From positions 1-51,008 of the forward strand of contig JADHUM010000024.1 of the NCBI GenBank assembly GCA_016784545.1: 51,008 nucleotides of DNA, given 5' to 3'. Shown here piece after piece: positions 10,716-18,762 of this stretch. The stretch's first letter is position 1, and each line of letters begins with the position of its first letter. The notes under the pieces were generated by a model. That model worked only from the letters and a program-made list of their open reading frames with translations, made no database searches and was not told where the DNA came from. Both the position numbers and the translations under genes were made by a program. This DNA is from Candidatus Neomarinimicrobiota bacterium (GTDB lineage Bacteria; Fidelibacterota; UBA8477; JABMPR01).

Positions 10716-11528
10716 ATGAATAAACCTTTTCTCATTCTGGTCCTATCCCTCCTGCTTGGGTTGGTTGCTTGTTCTGGCGACCAGGATGATGGACTAATTG
10801 CCAAGGTTAATCATGAGTTTCTGTCACTGGATGAGTTGGTCTTGATGTACCCTGGCTTTATGTCCCTGGACAGCCTCCAAAAATCCCTGCTGGTCGAAAA
10901 CTGGATCAGAGAGACCCTGTTGGCTCAAGAGGCAGAGAAAAGCCTGATTCACCGGGATCCAATGTTCAATTACAGGGTCGAAACCTATCGTCGGAGATTG
11001 CTGGCCGATAAACAGCTTGATGCGATTCTAAAAGACCAGGGTGATGTTGCCCGAGATGAGATTGAGGAGTATTACCAGAATAACCTTGAGTCTTTTAGGC
11101 GTCAGAGCAATGAGTTTTTTGGTTTTCATGTCCTTTTGCCTACTCGCGAAGAGGCCCGAGAGCTTGAAAAAGCTATTGAAAAGGGTGATTTAGAAAAGAA
11201 ACAGGCTCTGGTGGCCATGCACCCAAAGGAAACTGGTCTGTTTAAGGTGGAACATCTTTTTCCCGAAGTAAAAGAATACCTTCTCAAAAAGAAGCGCGCT
11301 GGAATTTTTGGACCCATTAAGACAGATCTTGGATATCACCTGGTGGAGGTTAAAACCTGGCATGATCGCGGGTCCATTAAAAGTCTTGATGAGGTTTGGG
11401 AAGAAATTGCTGCCAGGCTTTCTATTAACCGTCAACGTCATATTGAAACACAGCTTGTGGACAGCCTCAGAAAGTCTGGAAGTATCATTTTTAACAAAAG
11501 TGTTCTTTATAATCGTTCTACAAAATAG
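10716..11528 (+). CDS. SurA/PrsA-like foldase-related lipoprotein with degenerate parvulin domain
   Basis: This 270-residue protein has a signal peptide ending in a lipobox (LVACS, Cys near residue 20). The body resembles SurA N-terminal helices (VENWIRETLLAQEAEKS). A region at about residues 125-225 keeps some parvulin landmarks (FGFHVLLPTREEARELEKAIEKG, IFGPIKTDLGYHLVEVKTW) but lacks the Gly-rich central block seen in its neighbours. It is therefore probably a chaperone without isomerase activity. It lies between two parvulin genes with about 10-base gaps, which implies co-expression and perhaps one complex. Assignment rests on partial motifs and context. Confidence 0.75.
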   Translation: MNKPFLILVLSLLLGLVACSGDQDDGLIAKVNHEFLSLDELVLMYPGFMSLDSLQKSLLVENWIRETLLAQEAEKSLIHRDPMFNYRVETYRRRLLADKQLDAILKDQGDVARDEIEEYYQNNLESFRRQSNEFFGFHVLLPTREEARELEKAIEKGDLEKKQALVAMHPKETGLFKVEHLFPEVKEYLLKKKRAGIFGPIKTDLGYHLVEVKTWHDRGSIKSLDEVWEEIAARLSINRQRHIETQLVDSLRKSGSIIFNKSVLYNRSTK

Positions 11529-11538
11529 GTAATAATTA

Positions 11539-12810
11539 ATGCGTCTTTTAGTTCTCATTTTCACCACGCTCATCGCTTTGCATGCCAGCGCCCAACAGTT
11601 GATTGATGGTGTGGCGGCCATTGTTGGAGAAAAGGCTATTCTTTATTCAGAAGTTGACCAGGTAACCCAACTCTTTGCCATGCAGGCCAAGCTGCCCTCA
11701 TATTCTTCTCCTGAAGTGCTTCAGCAACTTCGTGCACGGGCACTGGAAGAGCTCCTTAACCAACAGGTTTTATTGGAATATGCCCGCCAGGAAACCATTT
11801 TGGTAGAGGACAGAAGTGTCCAAATGCAACTGGACCAATCCCTGCAGAATATTGAAATGCAGTACGGAAGCCTTAGAAAAGCAGCAGAAGCTTTTGGTGT
11901 AGACCACTACAAAATCAAGTCCTATTATGAGGACCAAATACGCACAAACTTGCTTGTTGAGCAGGTTAAAATGGAGCTTTTTAGTGATATCAAGGTCAGT
12001 CGCCGTGAGGTAGAAGATTTTTATGAGACATGGCAAGACAGCTTCCCTGATAAAAACGCCCAGATTGATTTTTCCATCCTTTCCATGTCTGTTGAATTGG
12101 GGACAGATAAAATGGAAAGGCTCAAATCTCAACTACTTTTAATAAAGAATGATATTGAGTCTGGAAATATTTCCTTTGAAGATGCTGCAAAACAGTATTC
12201 AAAAGATCCTGGGTCTGCAGCCAACGGTGGCAATCTTGGTCTTGTTGGTCGTGGAGTCTTTGTAAAACCTTTTGAGGACGCTGCCTTCTCGCTGGAAGTG
12301 GGCCAGATGAGCGGTATTGTGGAAACCCAGTTCGGTTTGCATCTGTTACGTCTCGATGATAAGCAGGGAGATCAGGTAAATATCTCACATATTTTACTCA
12401 TGCCTGTGGCAGATGATTCTGACAGACAGCTCACGTCTGATAAACTTTCCTCTATTAGGGATGACATTCTTTCTGGAAAAACAACGCTTGGGGAGCAGGT
12501 AGAAATTTACGTAACTGATGAATACATGAAGTCTCGGAAGGGCAAAATGGGTTTAACAGATATCTCTTTGCTACCTGAAGATATCCATGGTCTACTGCTA
12601 AACATACCAATTGATAGCCTTTCCATGCCTGTGCATAGCTCAGAGCAATTTCATCTTATTATTGTGCATCGTAGAGTTTCCGGCGGAAAGGTCAATTTGA
12701 CTGATCATTGGTCCGATGTTGAAAGTATGTCTCTTGAATTCAAAAAGCGTGACAGATATCAATCCTGGATTGACGATCAGCGTGACCGCATCTATATCCA
12801 GATTAAATAG
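11539..12810 (+). CDS. SurA-like periplasmic peptidyl-prolyl cis-trans isomerase
   Basis: SurA-type chaperone for outer-membrane protein biogenesis. The 423-residue precursor has a cleavable signal peptide (ending near ASAQQ), then the SurA_N pattern DGVAAIVGEKAILYSEVDQ, typical of the family (VNDxVILxSEL). A parvulin domain at about residues 175-275 contains FEDAAKQYSKDPGSAANGGN, LGLVGRGVFVKPFEDAAFSL and FGLHLLRLDDK. A second, weaker parvulin-like stretch starts VNISHILLMPV near 282. Its length matches E. coli SurA (428). It ends the mfd-parvulin run and is followed by a possible terminator and a long AT-rich gap. Of the three, it best fits the name SurA. Confidence 0.88.
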   Translation: MRLLVLIFTTLIALHASAQQLIDGVAAIVGEKAILYSEVDQVTQLFAMQAKLPSYSSPEVLQQLRARALEELLNQQVLLEYARQETILVEDRSVQMQLDQSLQNIEMQYGSLRKAAEAFGVDHYKIKSYYEDQIRTNLLVEQVKMELFSDIKVSRREVEDFYETWQDSFPDKNAQIDFSILSMSVELGTDKMERLKSQLLLIKNDIESGNISFEDAAKQYSKDPGSAANGGNLGLVGRGVFVKPFEDAAFSLEVGQMSGIVETQFGLHLLRLDDKQGDQVNISHILLMPVADDSDRQLTSDKLSSIRDDILSGKTTLGEQVEIYVTDEYMKSRKGKMGLTDISLLPEDIHGLLLNIPIDSLSMPVHSSEQFHLIIVHRRVSGGKVNLTDHWSDVESMSLEFKKRDRYQSWIDDQRDRIYIQIK

Positions 12811-12812
12811 CT

Positions 12813-12872
12813 AAAAAGATCCCTTTCAAAGTATTTTCCCTAAGGTCTGCTTTATGAGTGGATCTTTTTTTT
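12813..12872 (+). terminator. Possible intrinsic terminator after surA-like gene
   Basis: AAAAAGATCC (12813-12822) is complementary to GGATCTTTTT (12860-12869) and is followed by a run of eight T (12865-12872). The 10-bp stem and T-tract fit a Rho-independent terminator just after the stop at 12810. The 37-base loop is unusually long, so confidence is moderate. Confidence 0.45.
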
Positions 12873-13295
12873 ATACAAAGATGTCCCTCAGATAAAAAGA
12901 TGTTCATTTTCAATGTTTTGCGGTTCGTAAATGAATACTTAATTGAGGTTATACACATCATAATGTCCTTATTCCGAAATGTGAGATATTGTTTTTTATC
13001 CATTTAAGGGTGATAAGTAAAGTTATGACTACTATTAACAATATAGTTATCCACATTGTAGCTTTTATCCCTGTACCCTATGATGCTGTTTACAACCGCG
13101 CACTGTCTACCAACGAACAAACATCTCTTAACAGTTAGTGTAAACATATCAACAGTTTTTCTTATGTTATTATATACCCTTTAACCTTTGTTTTTATTGC
13201 ACTTGATAGTGATTATATACTTACTTATTAACACTTCTTGGTTGCTATACTACCACTACTATATATATTAAATTAATATTACTATAGTATATAAC

Positions 13296-13492
13296 CGACC
13301 TTTTGGTCGTTAAAAATATCTGGTTGTGAATATAAATAATGCACTTTTGTGCATATAGGATTTGCATTTAAAGACGCTCAAAGTGAAAATTACCTGTTTA
13401 ATCTGTGATTCGAAACGCTTTTTATTTCCCAAATTATTGGGAAATAAAAAGATATTGAGATTATCTATAGTGTACATTTGTGCAACACTATA
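13296..13492. repeat. Series of four hairpin-forming inverted repeats
   Basis: Four short dyads lie in 200 bases. They are CGACC-TTTT-GGTCG (13296-13309), ATGCAC-TTTT-GTGCAT (13339-13354), the perfect 15-bp stem CTTTTTATTTCCCAA/TTGGGAAATAAAAAG with a 4-base loop (13418-13432 and 13437-13451), and TATAGTGT/ACACTATA with an 11-base loop (13466-13473 and 13485-13492). The third is too long and perfect to be chance. None is followed by a T-run in either direction that would make it an obvious terminator. They could act as structured RNA, protein sites or mobile-repeat remnants. Confidence 0.6.
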
Positions 13493-13629
13493 AAATTATA
13501 TAATTGATTTTCTCATTATCCAAATAATTCGACTGAAGTATCTGGAAATATAAACACTATATTGCTCCCGATATTTTATTAAAAATAATCAAGCTCTCAT
13601 ATTTGTTTTTGTAAAAAAAGAGGGAAATT

Positions 13630-14727
13630 TTGAACCAGGAAACACGCCAGAAGATAATTAAGATTTTAACTGTAATAGTTACGATTTATCTGTTCCTCCT
13701 GACGATAAATCTTCTAGGTCATAGTTTTAAGCTTTTCGGTAAAGAATTTGCTGAGGCAATGTTACAAACGACTTCCAACCCCTTTACGGGACTCATCATT
13801 GGAATTGTCGCTACATCACTAATTCAGAGCTCTTCGACCACAACATCCATTGTAGTAGGTTTGGTTGCAGGTGGAGTTGTAAATTTGGAAAATGCTATCC
13901 CCATAATCATGGGGGCCAACATTGGAACAACTGTCACAAATACACTTGTATCTATAGGACACATCGGAAGAAAAGCGGAATTTAAAAGAGCTTTTGCTGC
14001 TGGAATCGTTCACGATTTTTTTAATATTTGTGCAGTTATAGTTTTATTTCCCCTGGAATTGAAATTTCATTTCATTCAAAAAGTGGCACTGTTTTTAGAT
14101 GAGAAATTCGAAGGTGTTGGAGGAATGAAATTATTTAATCCTTTAAAGGCTATACTAAACCCAGTTATCAATTTCATAGATTCCATATTTACAAACGTTC
14201 CATATAATGATATTATACTCATGATAATTTCGATTATAGGTATGTTTGCTGCTTTAGGTTTACTAATAAAAACAATTAGATCCTTAGTGGTTGATAAAAT
14301 TGAGGTAATTATAAATAAATATCTATTTAAAAATGACCTTATGGGTATGACCTGGGGAATGGGCATGACCTTCATCGTACAGAGCAGCTCTGTTACCACA
14401 TCACTTATCGTACCTCTAGCAGGTGCTGGTATAGTCAGTTTGCGAAAAATATTTCCCTACACAATGGGAGCCAACATAGGTACAACGGGTACTGCGTTAC
14501 TAGCAGCCCTAGCTACGGGGAACCCAGTAGCAGTAACAGCGTCATTTGCACATCTGGTTTTTAATGTTTTTGGAATTTTGATTTTCTACCCATTAAAATT
14601 TATTCCCATCACTTTAGCTGAAAAAGCAAGTGAGTATGTATCTTTATCTAAAAAGAATTTGATTATATTTTTGTCTCTCTACTCAATGATATATTTTATA
14701 CCAATAATATTTATAGTGTTTTTCTAA
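13630..14727 (+). CDS. Na/Pi cotransporter (NptA/PNaS family)
   Basis: This sodium-driven phosphate importer of the inner membrane has 365 residues and about eight hydrophobic segments. The inverted-repeat signature is clear: QSSSTTTS near residue 64 and QSSSVTTS near 255, each followed by a GANIGTT motif (GANIGTTVTNTL near 95 and GANIGTTGTALL near 282). The start is a TTG at 13630 preceded by AGAGGGAAA at a good distance. The C-terminal PhoU domain found in longer family members is absent and is encoded by the next gene 18 bases downstream. Codons are much more A/T-ending than in the genes before surA, which hints at a different origin or at weak expression. Confidence 0.9.
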   Translation: MNQETRQKIIKILTVIVTIYLFLLTINLLGHSFKLFGKEFAEAMLQTTSNPFTGLIIGIVATSLIQSSSTTTSIVVGLVAGGVVNLENAIPIIMGANIGTTVTNTLVSIGHIGRKAEFKRAFAAGIVHDFFNICAVIVLFPLELKFHFIQKVALFLDEKFEGVGGMKLFNPLKAILNPVINFIDSIFTNVPYNDIILMIISIIGMFAALGLLIKTIRSLVVDKIEVIINKYLFKNDLMGMTWGMGMTFIVQSSSVTTSLIVPLAGAGIVSLRKIFPYTMGANIGTTGTALLAALATGNPVAVTASFAHLVFNVFGILIFYPLKFIPITLAEKASEYVSLSKKNLIIFLSLYSMIYFIPIIFIVFF

Positions 14728-14745
14728 AAAAATAGAGGTCAGTAT

Positions 14746-15420
14746 ATGTGGAATGAAATCAAAAACCTTTGGTCCAGCGATAACTTGCTCAATGAGGCTT
14801 GGGACTTAACCTACGAAGCAATAAACATTGATGCAGAAATGTTCAATGATGCTGTTGATGCGCTTTGGGGAGATAACCGTAGCACAGTTCAAAAACTCAT
14901 ATTTAAAAAGGACAAGCTAATAAATAAATATGAAAGAGATATCAGAAGAAAAGTTATAACTCATCTAACTGTACAGGGTAATGAGAGTCTGGCAGCAGGA
15001 TTAGTTTTATCAACTGTAATTGTAGATGTCGAACGAATAGGCGATTATATAAAAAATATCGTTGATCTTACAGAAATGCACCCAGACGAAATTAAAGGTA
15101 AAAAAAGGAAAGAAATACTTCACGAAATCGAAGCAGCTATCAAAAGGATGTTTAAAGAGGCTCCTGAGTGTATTGAAACAGGGGATGAAAACAAAGCACT
15201 TCAAATATATTCGGAGACTCGAGAGATTGGCAGGACTTGTGATAAGCATATTGAAGAACTAATAGTAAGCAACGAAGAAGAACTGGACACCGCCAGTGTA
15301 GCAATTCTTGTTCTATATTTCAGATACCTCAAACGCATTAATGCGCACCTGCGTAATATCATATCAAGTGTGATAAATCCTTACGACCGTATCGGATTCA
15401 GACCAAAAAAGATGAAGTAA
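14746..15420 (+). CDS. PhoU-like phosphate transport regulator
   Basis: A 224-residue, all-helical cytoplasmic protein. The pattern in the second half of the first bundle (LAAGLVLSTVIVDVERIGDY followed by IKNIVDL) is the PhoU signature, with the metal-binding ExxxD-type repeat. A second bundle includes the related stretch VAILVLYFRYLKRINAHLRNI. It lies 18 bases after the Na/Pi symporter, whose relatives often carry such a domain fused at the C-terminus. It therefore probably controls that transporter rather than a Pst system. Its stop shares a base with the ATG of the next gene (TAATG), indicating translational coupling. Confidence 0.85.
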   Translation: MWNEIKNLWSSDNLLNEAWDLTYEAINIDAEMFNDAVDALWGDNRSTVQKLIFKKDKLINKYERDIRRKVITHLTVQGNESLAAGLVLSTVIVDVERIGDYIKNIVDLTEMHPDEIKGKKRKEILHEIEAAIKRMFKEAPECIETGDENKALQIYSETREIGRTCDKHIEELIVSNEEELDTASVAILVLYFRYLKRINAHLRNIISSVINPYDRIGFRPKKMK

Positions 15421-15890
15421 TGTCAAAACAAACTATCCGCTGGGCGGTCAGCGAGGATATTCCCAGCATCGTTAGCTTTAACCAGGCCATGGCTCTGGAA
15501 ACTGAGAACATCTCTCTTAATAGCGAAGTATTAAAAGCAGGCGTTGAGGCGATATTCAGCAACCCATCGAAGGGCTTCTACATCGTTTGTGAAATCGATG
15601 GGATTGTACGAGCTTGTCTCATGATTACATATGAATGGAGCGACTGGCGAAACGGTCTATTCTGGTGGATCCAAAGTGTCTTTGTTCACAAGGAATATAG
15701 ACAAAAAGGTTTATATAAACATATGTATAAGTTTGTTAAAACTCAGGTTGATGAATCGGAAGAAATAGTCGGAATAAGACTGTACGTTGACAACAACAAT
15801 GAAAAAGCACAAAAAGTCTATTCAAGATTGGGCATGGAAAAATCAAACTATCAACTATTTGAGTACAGCAAGCCTACAAAGAACCCCTAA
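15420..15890 (+). CDS. GNAT family N-acetyltransferase
   Basis: A 156-residue single-domain GNAT enzyme, predicted to transfer an acetyl group from acetyl-CoA to an amine. The acetyl-CoA binding region is visible as WIQSVFVHKEYRQKGLYKHM (about residues 80-99; the family's V-x-x-x-x-R-x-x-G/A). The C-terminal strand-helix is LYVDNNNEKAQKVYSRLGM. It is fused by start/stop overlap to the PhoU-like gene, so it may belong to the same phosphate-linked message. Substrate cannot be read from the sequence. Base composition is AT-rich like its two upstream partners. Confidence 0.87.
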   Translation: MSKQTIRWAVSEDIPSIVSFNQAMALETENISLNSEVLKAGVEAIFSNPSKGFYIVCEIDGIVRACLMITYEWSDWRNGLFWWIQSVFVHKEYRQKGLYKHMYKFVKTQVDESEEIVGIRLYVDNNNEKAQKVYSRLGMEKSNYQLFEYSKPTKNP

Positions 15891-16334
15891 CCACCCCCCG
15901 GCTTATTCAGCCTAAAACAGTTTTCCCCTGAAACAGGGCTCAAGATTAAACCGGTATTCATAAGTCTCTGAAAAAACCACATCAATCACACAATATATTG
16001 CGCAACCATAAGCAGCCAAATATCACCCCTAGGCTTTAGGAAGTGCTGGTCTACAGACCTAATGAAGAGACTTGGTGTGAAACGAATATAAAGTGGCAAT
16101 ACAAAATAAACACAGACAGGACATTGTTTGTTCTGAAGATAAAAGGATGGATGCTAAAAAATATGTAATTAGACAAAAAGGAAAAACGGAGAGAAAAATC
16201 AACTTTGTATTTAATAGAATTTTAGCAAGGTAATTGATCTAGTTTGATAGAAAAGATAGACAGTTATAGTTTAATGATCTGAGGAATAAAGCTTCTTTTC
16301 TCCCGCATAAACAAAGTGGAAAAAAGATAAAGAT
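15891..16334. other. Intergenic region without a recognised gene
   Basis: 444 bases between the convergent acetyltransferase and the thioredoxin-like gene. Only small dyads are visible: CCCTG-AAA-CAGGG (15926-15938), GGTCT-AC-AGACC (16048-16059), and an imperfect stem near 16296-16330 that could close the minus-strand arsenic operon without a clear T-run. No RNA gene or start/stop pair with a good ribosome site was seen. Confidence 0.5.
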
Positions 16335-16574
16335 TTAGCCCTTTGAAAACCAGGCTTCGACTTGGGAGCGAGATGGAACGCCACCCCTGTGGACCACGGT
16401 CTCTTCTATAACAACTCCAGGAGTCGACATAACATCGTAAGCCATGATATCTTGAATGTCTTCAATTTTTTCTAATGCAATATCAACCCCTCTTTCACGT
16501 GCAACTTTCTCTATAAGACTATAAGTGACCTTACAGTTTGAACATCCACCGCCTAAAACTTTTACATTTAACAT
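16335..16574 (-). CDS. Small redox-active disulfide (thioredoxin-like) protein
   Basis: A 79-residue cytoplasmic thioredoxin-fold protein of the small redox-active disulfide / TM0996 family. The active CxxC is in VLGGGCSNCK (Cys11 and Cys14). The cis-proline loop is MSTPGVVIEE and the C-terminal helix ends the domain. AGGAG precedes the ATG at 16574. It is the last gene of the arsR operon, 12 bases after the permease. In many genomes this family sits beside ArsP/DUF318 permeases, where it is thought to deliver or reduce thiol-bound substrate. The fold is certain; the electron partner is inferred from context. Confidence 0.9.
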   Translation of the reverse strand: MLNVKVLGGGCSNCKVTYSLIEKVARERGVDIALEKIEDIQDIMAYDVMSTPGVVIEETVVHRGGVPSRSQVEAWFSKG

Positions 16575-16586
16575 ATCACTATGCTC

Positions 16587-17603
16587 CTATAATACCAGAT
16601 TGAAAACAAGACCAACGAACAGTATGCCAGTTGCGACAATACTGATAAAAATACCAATCAACCGTATGGTTAAAACCTTACGCAAAATTATCATCTCCGG
16701 AAAAGATAAAGCCACCACGCTCATCATAAAGGCCAGAGCTGTTCCCAGAGCTGCACCTTTGGCCAAAAGCGCCTGTACTACAGGAATAATTCCTGCAGCA
16801 CTACTGTACATGGGGATCCCGATGAGCACCGCCAGGGGAACAGACCACCAGGCATCCTTACCCATAAAGGAAGCCATAAAATTTTCCGGGACATAGCCAT
16901 GTATAAATGCGCCCACCCCGATTCCCAATAAAATGTATAACCAGACCTTCCCCACCACATCTTTTACAGCAAGAGAACCGGCTATAAGTCTCTGGGAAAA
17001 GGATATCTTCTCAGACTCGAAGGAAAGCTGTTTCGTTGGAATATCCTGAACCCATTGTTCCAGATACTTTTCAAGATTGAGACGACCCAGTAGCAAACCA
17101 CCAAAAATGGCAACCCCAAGCCCAAGACCGAGATACAGCGTGGCGATTTTCCAGCCAAATAAACCGAACAACAGAGTTAAAGCTATTTCGTTCACCATGG
17201 GAGCTGCTATAAGGAATGAAAACGTCACCCCCAGAGGCACACCGGCTTGTACAAAACCGATAAAGAGTGGAACGGCTGAGCAGGAACAAAAAGGAGTTAC
17301 AACCCCCAGAGAGGCTGCCAGAATATTGGCTAGACCCAGAGAGCGCCCGGCCAGCAGGGCACGCGTCCGTTCAGGAGTAAACCAGGTATTGATTATTCCC
17401 ATCACAAAGACAACAGCAGAGAGCAGCAAGAGGACTTTAGGCGCGTCATAAAAAAAGAAAGTCAGGGCTTCACCCAGATGACTCGCAGGATCGACCGGTA
17501 ACAATGAAACGACAAAATCTGCGAAAGCCAACAAGTTGGAATAGAGCAGAACCCAAACGGGCAACAGTAAGAAAAACAACCACCATCGATATTTAGTTAA
17601 CAT
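16587..17603 (-). CDS. ArsP-type permease (PF03773/DUF318)
   Basis: A 338-residue inner-membrane permease with eight or more hydrophobic segments. Its hallmark is GVVTPFCSCSAVPLFIGFVQ near residues 99-118, containing the Cys-x-Cys pair of the DUF318/ArsP family. It is followed by AGVPLGVTFSFLIAAPMVNE and, in the second half, IGIPMYSSAAGIIPVVQALL. ArsP exports trivalent methyl- or aromatic arsenicals; other family members have unknown substrates. GAGGTG precedes the ATG. Upstream are a CcdA-like reductase, a thioredoxin-like lipoprotein and arsR, which supports a role in arsenical or thiol-metal efflux. Confidence 0.87.
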   Translation of the reverse strand: MLTKYRWWLFFLLLPVWVLLYSNLLAFADFVVSLLPVDPASHLGEALTFFFYDAPKVLLLLSAVVFVMGIINTWFTPERTRALLAGRSLGLANILAASLGVVTPFCSCSAVPLFIGFVQAGVPLGVTFSFLIAAPMVNEIALTLLFGLFGWKIATLYLGLGLGVAIFGGLLLGRLNLEKYLEQWVQDIPTKQLSFESEKISFSQRLIAGSLAVKDVVGKVWLYILLGIGVGAFIHGYVPENFMASFMGKDAWWSVPLAVLIGIPMYSSAAGIIPVVQALLAKGAALGTALAFMMSVVALSFPEMIILRKVLTIRLIGIFISIVATGILFVGLVFNLVL

Positions 17604-17616
17604 CTATAGCACCTCA

Positions 17617-18315
17617 TTAGATGGTGGCATATCCAAAATAAACGCCACTTAAAAAAACCAGAAACCCCAGAAATCTTTTTACGTAAACCGGACCACGATT
17701 ATTCCCGGACCAGTTGATGTAGCGGATAATGAGTGCCGTCAATCCCCCGCCAGCGACATAGACTATACTGTGACCCACACCAAACGCAAGAATGATAATA
17801 ACAGCCTTAAAAAAAGACGCTTGGGCCATTGGAATTACCACACTTAATACCGGGGCAAGAAAGGCAAAAGTACAGGGGCCAAGCCCAACACCAAAAACAA
17901 GCCCCAGCAAGAGGGCACCTGAATAGCCGGCTCGTTCTATCGCAGGCATTCTCAACCAAGACCAGTTGAGGTTAATGATATCCATAAGATATAAACCAAA
18001 CACAATAAGCAGGGTTGCCCCCAACCACATACCCCACATGCCGACATCACCCATGAGCCGTCCCATGGCGGCCGTTATAACGCCAATCAAAGTAATGGAA
18101 ACCAGAAGTCCCATGGCGAAGGTCAAGCCCAACAACGAACCATGCCTTCCAGTTGCTTCATTCTGTCTGGAAATATAGCCGACAACCAGGGGAACGCTGG
18201 TCAGATGGCAGGGGCTTAAAAGAATACTTAAAACCCCCCAAGCAAAGGAAGCTGCCACGGCCAAGGCGAATTGACCAGAAACCGCCTGCGTGAGCGTATC
18301 GAAAGGAGTGATCAT
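17617..18315 (-). CDS. CcdA/DsbD-like membrane thiol-electron transporter
   Basis: A 232-residue membrane protein with six predicted helices. The two redox cysteines of the CcdA family are in place: LLSPCHLTSVPLVVGY near residue 34 (first helix) and GVGLGPCTFAFLAPV near residue 148. CcdA proteins carry reducing equivalents from cytoplasmic thioredoxin to the periplasm. The ATG overlaps the stop of the thioredoxin lipoprotein gene (ATGA), implying coupled synthesis of electron donor and acceptor. Relatives in arsR operons are sometimes labelled as arsenical permeases. Given the lipoprotein partner, I favour electron transfer but cannot exclude transport. Confidence 0.85.
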   Translation of the reverse strand: MITPFDTLTQAVSGQFALAVAASFAWGVLSILLSPCHLTSVPLVVGYISRQNEATGRHGSLLGLTFAMGLLVSITLIGVITAAMGRLMGDVGMWGMWLGATLLIVFGLYLMDIINLNWSWLRMPAIERAGYSGALLLGLVFGVGLGPCTFAFLAPVLSVVIPMAQASFFKAVIIILAFGVGHSIVYVAGGGLTALIIRYINWSGNNRGPVYVKRFLGFLVFLSGVYFGYATI

Positions 18316-18719
18316 TTATCCATAACCGGGTTAGCGATTAAACCATAACGGACCAAGAGTGAATCTATGTCTGCTTCTGGAAAATAACCCTCGTGCCGCA
18401 TGAACTCTGAACCTGTCGAGTCAAGAAAGATCTGCGTGGGGATAAGTTTAATATCATATTGTGAAGCATAATGTTTTTGATCTGCCTCCCAGACATCATA
18501 GAAAACGACTTTGATCTGCCCGCCATATTTCTTTTCAATAGATGCCATCACGGGTTGCATCTTTTTGCATGGTATGCATCTGACAGACCCCAGTTCAATA
18601 AATGTGATAATTGGATCAACAGGTAGTTTTGGTAACTTTGATTCCACTGTCTCCGTTGAACAGGTGGTCAAAACCAGCCCGATGATCATACCTGCAGCAA
18701 TAAAAAACCCCCGACACAT
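18312..18719 (-). CDS. Thioredoxin-like lipoprotein
   Basis: A 135-residue thioredoxin-fold protein predicted to be lipid-anchored in the periplasm. The signal peptide ends in the lipobox LTTC (Cys near residue 20). The active site is SVRCIPCKKMQP (CxxC) and the cis-proline is in IKLIPTQIFLD. I start it at the ATG at 18719, preceded by AAGGGG; the frame is open further upstream, into arsR, but without a ribosome site. It overlaps the CcdA-like gene by 4 bases. It probably receives electrons from that protein and reduces a disulfide or an arsenical outside the cytoplasmic membrane. Confidence 0.88.
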   Translation of the reverse strand: MCRGFFIAAGMIIGLVLTTCSTETVESKLPKLPVDPIITFIELGSVRCIPCKKMQPVMASIEKKYGGQIKVVFYDVWEADQKHYASQYDIKLIPTQIFLDSTGSEFMRHEGYFPEADIDSLLVRYGLIANPVMDK

Positions 18720-18762
18720 GCGATTTCCCCTTAATTTGTTTTTTGAAAATGGTGAAGCGCTT

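Larger units (their letters stand above)
12811..13629. other. AT-rich non-coding region with DnaA-box cluster (origin-like)
   Basis: No convincing gene lies in these 819 bases, which are far more AT-rich than their surroundings. Two exact 9-mer DnaA boxes occur in the same orientation: TTATACACA (12949-12957) and TTATCCACA (13047-13055). Weaker same-strand copies are TTATCCATT (12996-13004), a TTATCC at 13065-13070 and TTATCCAAA (13516-13524). Near matches on the other strand lie at 13325-13333 and 13348-13356. A strongly AT stretch (about 13256-13295) could be an unwinding element. Against an origin here, all genes to the left point rightwards, and the few lines tallied by hand in 6-10 kb mostly have G above C. 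A DnaA-regulated or DnaA-titrating site is an alternative. Confidence 0.35.

Noticed and set aside
16491-16506. Third parS-like sequence TCTTTCACGTGCAACT
   Set aside because: Three mismatches to the ParB consensus, and it lies inside the coding sequence of the small thioredoxin-like gene. Probably chance.
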